A stretch of 64,000 bases of DNA from an uncultured Arenicella sp. (lineage in GTDB: Bacteria; Pseudomonadota; Gammaproteobacteria; Arenicellales; Arenicellaceae). Shown here one piece after another: positions 23,101 to 34,235 of the stretch. Position 1 is the stretch's first letter, and each line of letters begins with the position of its first letter. A program made the translations under genes and the position numbers. The notes below the pieces were generated by a model that worked only from the letters and a program-made list of their open reading frames with translations, ran no database searches and was not told where the DNA came from. The stretch is from contig CALINO010000008.1 of the NCBI GenBank assembly GCA_938045295.1, forward strand, positions 93,697 through 157,696. Reading direction: 5' to 3'.

Positions 23101-25833
23101 CTACACCGGGATGGGTTTAAATTTTTTAATCAGCATTGGCAGCATAATCAAATTAGCCAGCAATGCGGTCACCATGGCAATGCCAGTAAGCACGCCGAAG
23201 TACATTGTGGGCACAAAATTAGAAAACACCATAATCATAAAGCCAGCGGTAATCACAATAGTGGTGTAAAACATGGCCTGCCCTACATTACGAGTGGCGG
23301 TTTCAACCGACAAGGCGTAGTCTTTTGTAGCCGTGATTTCATCGCTAAAACGATGCACAAAATGAATGGAATTATCCACCGCTATGCCCACACTGATGGC
23401 GGCAATGGTAATGGTCATTAGGTCAAGCGGAATGGTAAACAACCCCATGATACCCAGCACCACGGCCGCTGAGAATACATTTGGAATAATGGTTAACAAG
23501 GCTAACTTTAAGCTTCTGAACAACACAATAAACATCAAAAAGATGACCACAAACACCGTGCCTAAGGTGGCTATTTGTGAGCTGAACAAGGAATTCAGCA
23601 TGTTGTTGTACATCACCACTAAGCCGGTAATGTTAACTTGCTCATCTTCCAGGCCGTGTTGATTAACCAGCATAGAACGAATGTCACTGATTAACTTATT
23701 GCGGTCTAAACCACGAATGGTTTCAAACACTCGAATGTTTATATGCACCTGATTACCATCATCAGACATATAAGGCGCGAACAAGGTCTTTTTATTGTTG
23801 TCGGACAGCGCGGTGTACATAAACCCAAGGTCAATATCATCGAGTTCTTGCGCGCCTTTTAAACCACTGAACACACTCATGGTGGTTGCCAACGACATCA
23901 CCTTACCAGTGGCTTCAATTTCCTCTAATGACGCTTGAATGGCCTTAATTTTGTTTAAGCCTTCCGTATTAAACCAATAAGACGTGGCAACGAGGTTTTT
24001 TGTCAGCTCTGCTTCTGATGTCTGCCCGACTTGCTGCCCAGAGCCAGCATCAAACTCACCACCGCCTTGGTCACCGTCACCGTCACCGTCAACAAAATCA
24101 TCAAAGCTATCAAAATCGTCAAAGTCATCGTTCGACTGAGCACCGCCCGCATTAGCACCACCGTCACTCGCAAGGTCATCATTTGCAGGATTGTCGACAT
24201 CTGAAAAATCATCAAAGTCGTCGAAATCATCAAAATCATCGGTACCGCTATTGGCACCGGCTGGCTGTTGCGCCTCTAGCTGCGCCGCACGCTCGGCGGC
24301 TTTTTTCGCTGGCGACACCCAATCGCTGGGCGCATCCAGCACAATGTCCAACGGCGTAGTACCACCGAGCTTGGTATCGATTTCAACCATGCCTTGATAG
24401 ATTTCTGTTTCCGGTTTGAAATAATCAATAAAACGGTTTTCCACCGTTAAATTTAAACAACCGTATAACGCAGCCGCGCCACTAAGGCCAAATAACACAC
24501 TCACCAAAACGCCTTTGGTATGCAGTGACTGCGCGCCACCCAACACCACCTTTGAAATAGCGTCTCGATTGGAGGCCACTTTGGTTGGCTTAATGAACAT
24601 GGCCAACGCTGGGAATAAGGTAAACGTGGTCACCACGGCCACCACAATGCCTAAGCACATGATCCAACCAAAGTCGATCACCGGTCGAATACCGCTAACG
24701 ATGAGCGAGGCAAACGCGACGATGGTGGTCAGAGCCGTATACACACACGGAATAAATTTTGAACGCACCGTGGCGCTTAACAATGCCTGTTGTGAGTGAT
24801 CTGAGTATTGCTTAGCCAGTTCTCGGTAACGCACAATCAGATGTATGTTGAGCGACAGAGTAATAATCAGCAATAACGATAGAAAATTTGATGACACGAC
24901 AGAGATCGGCCAATTCAATAAGCCGAGCAAGCACACCATTAAAAAACCGGTTGCCATGCAATTTAAGAGCGGCATCACAACCCAGCCTAACTGTCGAAAA
25001 GCGATACTGAGAATCAAAATAATCACCAGTAATGCTGCGCTACCAAACACAACCACATCGCCTTCAATAAAGCTCACTGAGTCTGCCGCAATCATTGGCA
25101 CACCGCCCAAAAACATTTTGGCGTTGTCACGGTGCTCATCAATTAAGGCTCGCATATCCGCCACTAACTTGGTTTGGCGCTCACCAAACTCTTGGGCTTT
25201 GGCTTGATGCTCTAGCGTTACGTCGTTGAGTTCTTGCAACTGCTCTGGGCTGGCCGTTTTATTGGCTCGCAGCTCCCTTAAATCGTTACGTTGGCTCAAT
25301 AAGGTTTGCAGCACTGGATCAGGTTCAACCGCCACCGCAATGGCGGTGGTCTTCAAGTCGTCACTGACCAATAAATTTTTAAATAATTCACTTTGCCGAA
25401 ATTCTTTTCTGGCTAACTTTTTATCAGTGCGATCGTCTAATAACGTCTGTGGTGAGCTGGCCAATTCAGCCAACGTCACTGGCGGGCTTTGTGTCAATGG
25501 CACATCTAAGATTGAGGTAACACCCGCCACCATGTCTAACTGCAAAATTTTCTCACGTAGCGAGGTTAAATCTTGCAAGGTGCTGTCAGCAAACAAGTCA
25601 TCATTGGGTGAGTAAGTCACAATCAATAAATCACCCGCGCTGTATTTAGACACCACTTCACGAAAATATTTCAATGATTGATCGTTTTCCAGTACCAGAG
25701 AATCCGATGACGCATCTAATCTAAAGTTTGAAGCAAATTGCGATAAACCGATCAGTATGATTGCAAAAGCAATCAACACCAGCTTAGCGTGCTTGAATAC
25801 TAATTTGTCGTACAGAGAAGAAGATTGAGACAT
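23101..25833 (-). CDS. RND/MMPL superfamily transporter with acidic low-complexity periplasmic insert
   Basis: Two sets of multiple TM segments typical of MMPL; SVGIAVDNSIHFVHRF motif. Confidence 0.85.
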   Translation of the reverse strand: MSQSSSLYDKLVFKHAKLVLIAFAIILIGLSQFASNFRLDASSDSLVLENDQSLKYFREVVSKYSAGDLLIVTYSPNDDLFADSTLQDLTSLREKILQLDMVAGVTSILDVPLTQSPPVTLAELASSPQTLLDDRTDKKLARKEFRQSELFKNLLVSDDLKTTAIAVAVEPDPVLQTLLSQRNDLRELRANKTASPEQLQELNDVTLEHQAKAQEFGERQTKLVADMRALIDEHRDNAKMFLGGVPMIAADSVSFIEGDVVVFGSAALLVIILILSIAFRQLGWVVMPLLNCMATGFLMVCLLGLLNWPISVVSSNFLSLLLIITLSLNIHLIVRYRELAKQYSDHSQQALLSATVRSKFIPCVYTALTTIVAFASLIVSGIRPVIDFGWIMCLGIVVAVVTTFTLFPALAMFIKPTKVASNRDAISKVVLGGAQSLHTKGVLVSVLFGLSGAAALYGCLNLTVENRFIDYFKPETEIYQGMVEIDTKLGGTTPLDIVLDAPSDWVSPAKKAAERAAQLEAQQPAGANSGTDDFDDFDDFDDFSDVDNPANDDLASDGGANAGGAQSNDDFDDFDSFDDFVDGDGDGDQGGGEFDAGSGQQVGQTSEAELTKNLVATSYWFNTEGLNKIKAIQASLEEIEATGKVMSLATTMSVFSGLKGAQELDDIDLGFMYTALSDNNKKTLFAPYMSDDGNQVHINIRVFETIRGLDRNKLISDIRSMLVNQHGLEDEQVNITGLVVMYNNMLNSLFSSQIATLGTVFVVIFLMFIVLFRSLKLALLTIIPNVFSAAVVLGIMGLFTIPLDLMTITIAAISVGIAVDNSIHFVHRFSDEITATKDYALSVETATRNVGQAMFYTTIVITAGFMIMVFSNFVPTMYFGVLTGIAMVTALLANLIMLPMLIKKFKPIPV

Positions 25834-25944
25834 AGTAAAGTGGCTTTAAAGAAGTATCATTGAAAAAGAACTGCCATTGAAATATAGACGTCGCCGCTGT
25901 TCATCAGCGCGTCTAATCATGTTTGCATTAGTTAAACATAAAAA

Positions 25945-25970
25945 CGGCCTTAGCTAATTAACTAAGGCCG
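25945..25970 (-). terminator. Rho-independent terminator downstream of yceI-like gene
   Basis: CGGCCTTAG-N8-CTAAGGCCG with a T-run on the minus strand. Confidence 0.8.
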
Positions 25971-26018
25971 CGTTAATTTTGCTTAATTGACGCTTGTGAA
26001 GCGGCGCACTGATTGGAG

Positions 26019-26648
26019 TTATTCCGCTTTAATAAACTCGCCTTCAATTTCAACAAACACTTCGGCACCAATCCGTGGTGCGTATTTGCTCACGCCCCAT
26101 ACCGTTCGATCTAACGATGTGGTGGCAGAAAAACCCACCAACGGCTTTTTAGCAAACGGGTGATCCGGAGTAGAACCATTTAACTGAGCATCTAAGGTAA
26201 TGGAATGCGTTTGACCAGCCATACTTAGTTCACCAACAATGGTAAATTTACCGTCATTCAACTCACTGACTTCCGTACTCTTGAACGTAATTAACGGCGC
26301 GTCTTTTGAACCAATGATCTGCTCAGCTATTTTTTTATTGAAGTCTTTCTTTTCAGCGTATGGGTAAGCCGTATCAACTGAATCCACTTTGATTTCAACC
26401 ACGACCGAACTCTTAGTAAAGTCTTCAGGATTTAAATCAATGTCAGCGGTGAAGTCGTTAAACCGAGCTCGGTACATTGAAAAGCCAGAGTGATCTAACT
26501 TCCACAACACACTTGAATGCGTAATATCAGCTGAGTACTTACCGGCAGGGATATCCGCCAAATCTTTAGCATGTGCGATGATTGAACTTCCCAACAGGGT
26601 TAACGCAATCGCGGTAGAAGCAAGGTATTTAGTAAACATAATATTCAT
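26019..26648 (-). CDS. YceI family periplasmic protein
   Basis: Signal peptide; YSADITHSSVLWKLDHSGFSMYRARFNDFTADIDLNPED...FKSTEVSELNDGKFTIVGELSMAGQTH. Confidence 0.92.
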   Translation of the reverse strand: MNIMFTKYLASTAIALTLLGSSIIAHAKDLADIPAGKYSADITHSSVLWKLDHSGFSMYRARFNDFTADIDLNPEDFTKSSVVVEIKVDSVDTAYPYAEKKDFNKKIAEQIIGSKDAPLITFKSTEVSELNDGKFTIVGELSMAGQTHSITLDAQLNGSTPDHPFAKKPLVGFSATTSLDRTVWGVSKYAPRIGAEVFVEIEGEFIKAE

Positions 26649-26798
26649 CTCAGTTGTAGGGTAACTATTCAGTATATAGTAAAAAAATCTTGGTTAATTT
26701 AACATTCTAAAAGCTTTTATGAGGTGAACACCGCTAATACAGTTAATAATAGGTAAGGTATTCACTCAAGTTCAAATCATTTATAAAACGCAAACAGC

Positions 26799-28205
26799 CT
26801 AAAACGGCATCTTTCCACCTGGGCCGCCCATGCCGCCAGGCGGGAACTTACCACCCATGCCTGGCATACCGCCCATACCACGCATCATTTTTGCCATTTT
26901 TCCTTTACCGCCCATCTTTTTCATCATCTTTTGCATCTGAGTAAACTGCTTGAGCGTTTTATTCACTTCTTGAATGGTGGTACCCGAACCGCTGGCAATG
27001 CGTTTTTTACGGCTGCCTTGAATTAAATTCGGGAAGCGACGTTCTTTTGCCGTCATTGAATTAATGATCGCCACACTTTTATTCATGTCGCCCATGGCGG
27101 CGGTCATGGCATTGTTCGGCAGCTTCATGTTGCCCATGCCCGGCAACTTATCCATCATGCTTTCAATGCCGCCCATTTGATTCATTTGCATCACTTGATC
27201 GCGGTAATCTTCTAAGTCAAAGCCCTTACCTTTTTTAAGCTTTTTAACCAGCTTTTCAGCTTTTTCCTTATCAACCTTTTGCTCGGCTTCCTCGATCAGG
27301 GTCATGACGTCGCCCATACCGAGTATTCTTGAGGCTACACGATCAGGGTGAAACGCTTCGATGCCATCAATTTTCTCGCCAATACCAAGAAACTTAATAG
27401 GCTTACCGGTTACTTCACGAATCGACAACGCTGCACCGCCGCGAGCATCACCATCGGTCTTGGTTAAAATCACTCCGGTTAGCGGCAACGCTTCGTCAAA
27501 CGCTTTGGCGCTGACTACCGCATCTTGGCCCGTCATTGAATCAACCACAAACAGCGTTTCAACGGGGTTAGCCGCTTGGTGCACCTGTTTAATTTCGTCC
27601 ATCAATTCATGATCAACGTGCAAACGGCCAGCGGTATCAATAATCAGAACATCAAACACGCCATTTTTAGCGGCTGTTTTGGCATTATTAACAATATCAA
27701 CCGGCTTTTGATCAGCTTCGCTGGGGCACCAAGTCACCTCAATGCTCTCAGCTAAGGTTTTCAATTGTTGGATGGCCGCGGGGCGGTACACGTCAGCACT
27801 CACCACCATCACTTTTTTGCCTTCCACTTTTTTCAAGCGATTTGCCAACTTACCCACGGTGGTGGTTTTACCCGCGCCTTGTAAACCCGCAACCAGAATA
27901 ACCGCCGGTGGCGTTTGCGCTAAATTGAGTGCGTCATTGGCCGCGCCCATTAATTGCACAAGTTCATCTTGCACAATTTTAATCACCATCTGCCCAGGGT
28001 TTAGGCTTTTAGAGACATCAACACCAACCGCTTTGTCCTTTACTCGCTTTACAAATGACTTTACTACTGGCAACGACACGTCGGCCTCAAGCAGGGCGAT
28101 GCGTACCTCACGCATTGCATCGGAAATATTTTCATCCGTTAAACGTGCTTGGCCGCGAATCTTTTTAAGCGTACCTTGTAAACGATCACCGAGTTGTTCA
28201 AACAT
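26799..28205 (-). CDS. ffh: Signal recognition particle protein Ffh
   Basis: MFEQLGDRLQGTLKKIRGQARLTDENI; GLQGAGKTTTVGKLA; Met-rich M domain. Start trimmed from the ORF start at 28289. Confidence 0.96.
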   Translation of the reverse strand: MFEQLGDRLQGTLKKIRGQARLTDENISDAMREVRIALLEADVSLPVVKSFVKRVKDKAVGVDVSKSLNPGQMVIKIVQDELVQLMGAANDALNLAQTPPAVILVAGLQGAGKTTTVGKLANRLKKVEGKKVMVVSADVYRPAAIQQLKTLAESIEVTWCPSEADQKPVDIVNNAKTAAKNGVFDVLIIDTAGRLHVDHELMDEIKQVHQAANPVETLFVVDSMTGQDAVVSAKAFDEALPLTGVILTKTDGDARGGAALSIREVTGKPIKFLGIGEKIDGIEAFHPDRVASRILGMGDVMTLIEEAEQKVDKEKAEKLVKKLKKGKGFDLEDYRDQVMQMNQMGGIESMMDKLPGMGNMKLPNNAMTAAMGDMNKSVAIINSMTAKERRFPNLIQGSRKKRIASGSGTTIQEVNKTLKQFTQMQKMMKKMGGKGKMAKMMRGMGGMPGMGGKFPPGGMGGPGGKMPF

Positions 28206-28400
28206 AATACTGAAAGCCATTAGATGCTGATATAAGGTATGATATTCTACCTCTATAAACGCTAAATCACACCCTATTCTGAGCGTCAAATACGGGCTTA
28301 CTTTTCAGAAAGTTTAATTTTTAGTGGTAAATTCAGTTAACTTAAGCGTTAACTTTAAACGTAAAGCGACACAACAACTAAAATTAGAAATAGCACCTAA

Positions 28401-29222
28401 ATGTTAGACACAGTACTACTCACAGGATCTGTGATACTTTACAGCATTGCCACCGCCATCATTGCCAGATGCATTGTGTCGCATCAGTCCGAGCCAAACG
28501 CCACATTTCATGTTCCCAAAGCCTTCATACTGGGCGCTATCGCCACATTACTGCATTTAGGCTTCGCTGCTTCGTACTGCTTTCATAACGGCAATTTAAA
28601 TTTCAGTTTAAGCTCAATGAGCGTGTTAATCAGCGCGTTGCTGTGTTTAATCTATCTGTTGGGTGGCCTGGCACTGCCGATTCGCCGCTTAGGGGTCATG
28701 GTGTTTCCATTAACGGTTCTGTGCCTAGTGTTCTCACAACTATGGAATAACGAGCCGGTATTACAAACCCACATAAGCATGGCCGCCAGCGCCCACATTG
28801 TGGTGTCCATGCTGGCTTATTGTTTACTGACCATTGCCACCATTCAATCGTTACTTTACGTGTACCAAGAGCGGCAAATAAAAAACCGCACCAACCCCGC
28901 CATGCTCATGGCTCTGCCGCCAATTCAAACCATGGAACAACTATTGTTTCGCTTAATTTGGGTCGGCTTCGCTTTGTTAACATTTACCTTAGTAAGCGGT
29001 TCGGTATTTAGCCAACAAATATTCGGCGTGCCCTTTAGCTTTAAACACCACACAATATTAGCGTCGCTCAGTTGGCTGGTATTTGCCATTTTGCTGTTCA
29101 AACGCATCCAACAAGGCTTACGTGGCAGCCAAGCCACTTATTGGGTTATTGGCGGATTTGTTTTAATACAATTGGGTTATTTTGGTACTAAAGTTGTGTC
29201 CGAAAGCTTAGCGGTGCAGTAA
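28401..29222 (+). CDS. Cytochrome c assembly/CcsA-like membrane protein (YpjD-like)
   Basis: Multi-TM protein, position divergent from ffh, conserved H residues (SMAASAHIVVSMLAY; FKHHTILASLSWLVF). Confidence 0.8.
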   Translation: MLDTVLLTGSVILYSIATAIIARCIVSHQSEPNATFHVPKAFILGAIATLLHLGFAASYCFHNGNLNFSLSSMSVLISALLCLIYLLGGLALPIRRLGVMVFPLTVLCLVFSQLWNNEPVLQTHISMAASAHIVVSMLAYCLLTIATIQSLLYVYQERQIKNRTNPAMLMALPPIQTMEQLLFRLIWVGFALLTFTLVSGSVFSQQIFGVPFSFKHHTILASLSWLVFAILLFKRIQQGLRGSQATYWVIGGFVLIQLGYFGTKVVSESLAVQ

Positions 29223-29306
29223 ACTAGCGCGCATTAGTACTTGCGCACAACCACGCGCCACTAACCTTGATTCAAGTTTACAAAATTTGCCCTCAGAGTT
29301 TTAATT

Positions 29307-30440
29307 GTGAAAATCACTCGAAACCCCACCCGTGAAGTTGCCATTGGCAGCCGTAAAATTGGTAACAACCACCCCATCTTAGTGCAAAGCATGTGTGCCA
29401 CTCGCACGCAAGATATCGACGCCACGATTGAACAAAGCAATGCCCTGCATGAGCGCAATGCCGGTGTGGTCAGAATTGCGGTGGACAATAAAAAAGACGC
29501 TGCCGCGTTAGCTGAAATTCGTAAAGCTACTGACGCCACGTTATCGGTTGATCTGCAAGAAAACTATCGTATGGCGGCATTGGTGGCACCGTACGTAGAC
29601 AAAATTCGTTATAACCCTGGGCATTTATTCCACTTAGAGCGTAAAAAGTCGTGGCAAGAGAAAGTGAAATACTTAGCGGACTTGGCGGGCGAACACGACT
29701 GCGCCATGCGTGTTGGTGTGAACTGTGGCTCGGTTGACCCAGATAAACTAGGTAAGTATGACCCGCGCGACTCGGTATCACCGATGTTAGACAGCGCTCT
29801 TGAGCACTGCGAATACTTAGATTCAATCGGCTTTACCCGTTATGTAGTGTCACTGAAAGACTCTGACCCACAGAAAGTCATCACGGCCAACATTCGTTTT
29901 GCCGAAGCTCGACCCGATGTGCCATTGCACCTCGGGGTAACCGAAGCAGGCATGCCGCCCATGGGGGTAGTTAAAACACGCATTGCGTTTGAACAACTCA
30001 TTGGCCGAGGCATTGGCGACACTGTGCGTGTTTCACTCACCTTACCGAATAAAATCAAAGCCGATGAAGTGGATGCTGGCCATGAAATCATTGACGACAT
30101 TTACGCAGGCCGAGTTCGCAGCGTAGTGGCTTTTGACCCCAATAAACTCAATATTATTAGCTGCCCAAGCTGTTCTCGTGTTGAGAATGAAGCGTTTATA
30201 GAACTGGCGCAAGACGTCAAAGAAATGACTCGTTACGCCGAAGAGCACAATATTACCATTGCCGTAATGGGCTGCCGGGTTAATGGCCCAGGTGAAACCG
30301 ACGATGCCGATCTTGGCTTATGGTGTGGGCCTAAGCAAGTAAACTTAAAACGCCAAGGCGAGAAACTTGGCGCATACGGTTACGACACCATTTTAGACAA
30401 ATTAAAAGTGGAATTAGACGCCTTAATTGCGACGCAATAA
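29307..30440 (+). CDS. ispG: 4-hydroxy-3-methylbut-2-en-1-yl diphosphate synthase
   Basis: [20 protein letters not shown]..., [24 protein letters not shown] motifs. Confidence 0.95.
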   Translation: MKITRNPTREVAIGSRKIGNNHPILVQSMCATRTQDIDATIEQSNALHERNAGVVRIAVDNKKDAAALAEIRKATDATLSVDLQENYRMAALVAPYVDKIRYNPGHLFHLERKKSWQEKVKYLADLAGEHDCAMRVGVNCGSVDPDKLGKYDPRDSVSPMLDSALEHCEYLDSIGFTRYVVSLKDSDPQKVITANIRFAEARPDVPLHLGVTEAGMPPMGVVKTRIAFEQLIGRGIGDTVRVSLTLPNKIKADEVDAGHEIIDDIYAGRVRSVVAFDPNKLNIISCPSCSRVENEAFIELAQDVKEMTRYAEEHNITIAVMGCRVNGPGETDDADLGLWCGPKQVNLKRQGEKLGAYGYDTILDKLKVELDALIATQ

Positions 30441-30458
30441 TTCGTTTCAATGCGGTTT

Positions 30459-30495
30459 GTGCGTTCTCACTCAAAAGAGCAATCTGAGAACGCAC
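30459..30495. other. Inverted repeat GTGCGTTCTCA-N15-TGAGAACGCAC between ispG and a convergent MFS gene
   Basis: Perfect 11-bp arms read directly; probably a bidirectional transcription-termination hairpin. Confidence 0.6.
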
Positions 30496-30544
30496 CCGTC
30501 TAATTAACAACAGGCATTCTAGTTAACAACAGGCTATTCTAGGT

Positions 30545-31732
30545 CTAGGCGCGCGCTAAGCGCTTCACCACCCAAACCGTTTCCGCACCTTCGGCTGGTA
30601 TTCTGGGTATCAATTGGCTTAAGCACAAAGAACACAGCGCAAGGAACGCGCCAAACACAAACACCAAAGCATTGCTGTACAGCCACACCAAACCTAATAC
30701 CGCGGGCAACACCACCGCCGCAATGTGGTTAATGGTAAAACTAACCGCGGCGGTTGAAGCCATGTCTTGCGGGCGGGCAATTTTCTGAATATAAGTTTTC
30801 ATGGCAATCGCGAACGCAAAAAAGAAATGGTCAATGATGTACAGCGCGCCGGCTAATTGGGCATTTTCAACCACGGCGTAGGTTAAAAATACAATGATCA
30901 AGCCTACGTACTCAAAACTCAGCGCCCAGCGTTCGCCCACTTTACCTATCACCTGCCCAATTTTGGCTGCAAACAGCAGATTAAACACATAGTTAGCCAA
31001 AAACAGCAGTGAAATACTGGCCACCGAATAATCAAACTTTTCGACCAGCAAAAAGCCGGCAAACACCATGAATATTTGCCGACGTGCGCCGCTCAGAAAC
31101 ACCAACGCGTAATACAACCAGTAAGACTTGCGAAATACTAAACTGGTGGTCTGTTCAACTTTGGCATCGAATATAGGAAATACCCACCACACATACAACA
31201 CCAGCAACAAGCTGATGCCGCCAAATGTGAGATACACCGTTTTATAATCCACATTAGCAAACTCAAACATGAACCACGTGCACAGAAACACCAAGATTGA
31301 GGCACACGCTTTAACCGACAACACCTTACCCATAAAGTGCGCAGCGCGGTCTTTTTCAATCCATTGCAATGTGAGCGACTGGTTCACGGTTTCAAAGTAA
31401 TGAAACCCTATCGACATAACCACTGTGGTTAGATACAAACCGGTGACTGAGGGGAAAAAACCAGTGACCAGCACCCCTGCCGCCAATAAAAACAGAGACA
31501 GCATCGCCAAACGCTGCTCTTTAATAAAGGCCAGCAAGAACACGGCCGTGAACGCTAAAAAACCCGGAACTTCTCTTAGGCTTTGGAGTATGCCAATTTC
31601 TTTACCCGTAAATTCAGCCGCTTCTTTGCTAAAGTTATTAATCAACGCCGCCCATGTGGAAAACGCCAACGGCATTACAAACGCCATTAACAATAATAAT
31701 GTGGCAGGAGATTTGGTTTTAAACTTCAACAC
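30545..31732 (-). CDS. MFS transporter
   Basis: About 12 hydrophobic segments, MFS-like organisation. Confidence 0.8.
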   Translation of the reverse strand: MLKFKTKSPATLLLLMAFVMPLAFSTWAALINNFSKEAAEFTGKEIGILQSLREVPGFLAFTAVFLLAFIKEQRLAMLSLFLLAAGVLVTGFFPSVTGLYLTTVVMSIGFHYFETVNQSLTLQWIEKDRAAHFMGKVLSVKACASILVFLCTWFMFEFANVDYKTVYLTFGGISLLLVLYVWWVFPIFDAKVEQTTSLVFRKSYWLYYALVFLSGARRQIFMVFAGFLLVEKFDYSVASISLLFLANYVFNLLFAAKIGQVIGKVGERWALSFEYVGLIIVFLTYAVVENAQLAGALYIIDHFFFAFAIAMKTYIQKIARPQDMASTAAVSFTINHIAAVVLPAVLGLVWLYSNALVFVFGAFLALCSLCLSQLIPRIPAEGAETVWVVKRLARA

Positions 31733-31879
31733 GGCTAAACACTCTCTGGTTTGTTCTAAATATCAACTCTTGCTAATTATCGATCAGCAACGGACAATGC
31801 ACCAGAGCAAGAACTTAGATAGTTGTTTAGATAGTTGTATTGCAAAAGACAATCACGTTAATTAAGTAGGAGTATCGAT

Positions 31880-32269
31880 ATGCGCGGTGCAGGTGGCAGC
31901 TCAGGCGGCCTAGGGTTATTCTTTGTTGGCTTCTTCATGTTTTGTGGTGGCATTTACATGCTGCTCAACTCCATTAGGTTTTATGCAAACTACGGCTTTG
32001 GTGGCAGCATTTACAACTTAGGGGGCATAAGCATTACCAGCGGCATGATCATGATTCCATTTATGCTTGGCGTTGGCATGATTTTTTATAACGCTAAAAA
32101 TGTGTTTGGTTGGCTGTTGGCCGCAGGCTCTCTAACGGGGCTTATTTTCGGCGTCATCTCATCCATTCAATTTCAAATGCGGTCAATGAGTGCGTTTGAT
32201 TTGATCGTGATTTTAGTCCTTACTGTCGGCGGTTTGGCGCTTTTTTTGCGCTCATTAAAGTCCGTTTAG
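31880..32269 (+). CDS. Small integral membrane protein, unknown function
   Basis: ORF track; four predicted hydrophobic segments. Confidence 0.65.
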   Translation: MRGAGGSSGGLGLFFVGFFMFCGGIYMLLNSIRFYANYGFGGSIYNLGGISITSGMIMIPFMLGVGMIFYNAKNVFGWLLAAGSLTGLIFGVISSIQFQMRSMSAFDLIVILVLTVGGLALFLRSLKSV

Positions 32270-32420
32270 CACTGCCAAGCTAGCCCATTATTTACGTCCC
32301 AATAGCATGGAAAAAAAAGTATAGGCTCAGAAAGTCGCGACCTAACTCAGTTGGCTCGCGGCTTGCGCTTTAGTTTATTTGCTTAAACCTACTTTGGCTT
32401 CAATATAAAGCAAGCGTCAA

Positions 32421-33701
32421 CTAAACCACTCCGGCCGCATACTTTAATACTTTCAACTTCAACGGTGTTAATGCACTGGCTACACTAAAGCCAATATTGC
32501 GCACGGTTTTAAGCGGCGCTACGTCGTTAGAAAACCCAACATACAAGGCGTCCATTGCCGACATCATCATAAGATTGTCGTAACGCCGTTTTCTTTCGTA
32601 TTGCTTAAACAACTTTTTCTTGGCGGCCACGGTATTAGGCGCGCCATTTTTATCTAGCAAACGCAACAATGCAGCCACGTCTTTAAAGCCCAAATTAACG
32701 CCCTGACCCGCCAATGGGTTAATCGAATGCGCCGCATCACCAATTAATAACAGGTCGTCTTTTGAATATTGCGTAGCGTGCATGCGCTGCACCGGGAAGC
32801 TGGCCGCGCTAACCACCTCAAATTCATCAAGCTCGGGTGGAAAAGCGTGCCTAATTTCCAGCTTTAACTGCTCGGAGCTGAGTGCTTTAAGTCTGGCCAC
32901 TTCGCTGGCATCATTATACCAAATAAGCGCCGCATAGCCTTGATACAACGGCAAGAACGCCATCGGCCCTGACGACGAGAACTGCTGCCAGGTAATGTCT
33001 TGAGTGCCGTTTTTAAGTGTTACCAGCGTGGCCAGCACTTCTTGCGAGTATTTCCACCCTTGAGTGTTTATGCCTGCTTGCTCGCGCATGCTTGAGTGCA
33101 CACCATCGGCCGCAATAATCCACGAACTGGAAAATTTTGCACCACTCGACAAGTCGATACTGCACGACTGTTGCCACGTAACCTGGGTTATATCGGCGTG
33201 ATAAATAATATCCAAATTATCAAACTCACGCGCTTTTTGGTGCAAGGCCAATTGCAATAAGCGGTTTTCAACAAAATAACCAAGCTTATCTAAATTCAAT
33301 TCGCTAGCACTGAAATCGCATCGCCCGGTGTGCTCCCATACTGATAAACGCTGGTACGGATGCACCCGCATTGATTCAAGAATGCTCCACGCCCCCAACT
33401 CTTCTAACAATTGAACGGAGGCTAGGTTAATCGCCGACACTCGAAGGTCTGGCGCGTCGCTGGGGTTAAAATCACGCGGTTTGTTCGACTCTAACAGCAC
33501 AACACGCAAACCGTACTGCGCAAGGCCCAATGCAGTGGCACTGCCAACCATACCGCCGCCCACGACCACCACATCAACGATTTCTCGCTCGCCCGCTGCC
33601 GCCTTTTCCGTGCTGGCATTAGACTTACGCCTATTGCTCGTGCGGCTATTTTTCGTGTGGCTATGGCTGTGGTTATTGCTATGACGATCAGACAACGGCA
33701 A
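32421..33701 (-). CDS. UbiH/UbiF/VisC-family FAD-dependent hydroxylase (ubiquinone biosynthesis-type)
   Basis: VVVVGGGMVGSATALGLAQYGLRVVLLES, LLIGDAAHSINPLAGQGVNLGFKD. The N-terminal ~35 aa are low complexity, so the start is uncertain. Confidence 0.9.
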   Translation of the reverse strand: MPLSDRHSNNHSHSHTKNSRTSNRRKSNASTEKAAAGEREIVDVVVVGGGMVGSATALGLAQYGLRVVLLESNKPRDFNPSDAPDLRVSAINLASVQLLEELGAWSILESMRVHPYQRLSVWEHTGRCDFSASELNLDKLGYFVENRLLQLALHQKAREFDNLDIIYHADITQVTWQQSCSIDLSSGAKFSSSWIIAADGVHSSMREQAGINTQGWKYSQEVLATLVTLKNGTQDITWQQFSSSGPMAFLPLYQGYAALIWYNDASEVARLKALSSEQLKLEIRHAFPPELDEFEVVSAASFPVQRMHATQYSKDDLLLIGDAAHSINPLAGQGVNLGFKDVAALLRLLDKNGAPNTVAAKKKLFKQYERKRRYDNLMMMSAMDALYVGFSNDVAPLKTVRNIGFSVASALTPLKLKVLKYAAGVV

Positions 33702-33844
33702 CCTCGTTAAGATTGTGATTTCATGACGTGTACGTCACAAACACACCGCAATTAAGGCACTCAGTAACGGACTAAAGAACACCAATACATAAAGGTATCC
33801 ATACCCTTACTTTATACATCAAAGCGAGTGTGTATTGAAAATAA

Positions 33845-34184
<340 letters not shown>

Positions 34185-34235
34185 GCGCAAGAATACGCGC
34201 GCTTTGCTCACAGGGCAACCGTTTTCTATGAACTA

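Noticed and set aside
30505-30543. Two TTAACAACAGGC(T)ATTCTAG direct repeats after ispG
   Set aside because: Only two short copies in a convergent intergenic gap; too weak to claim function.
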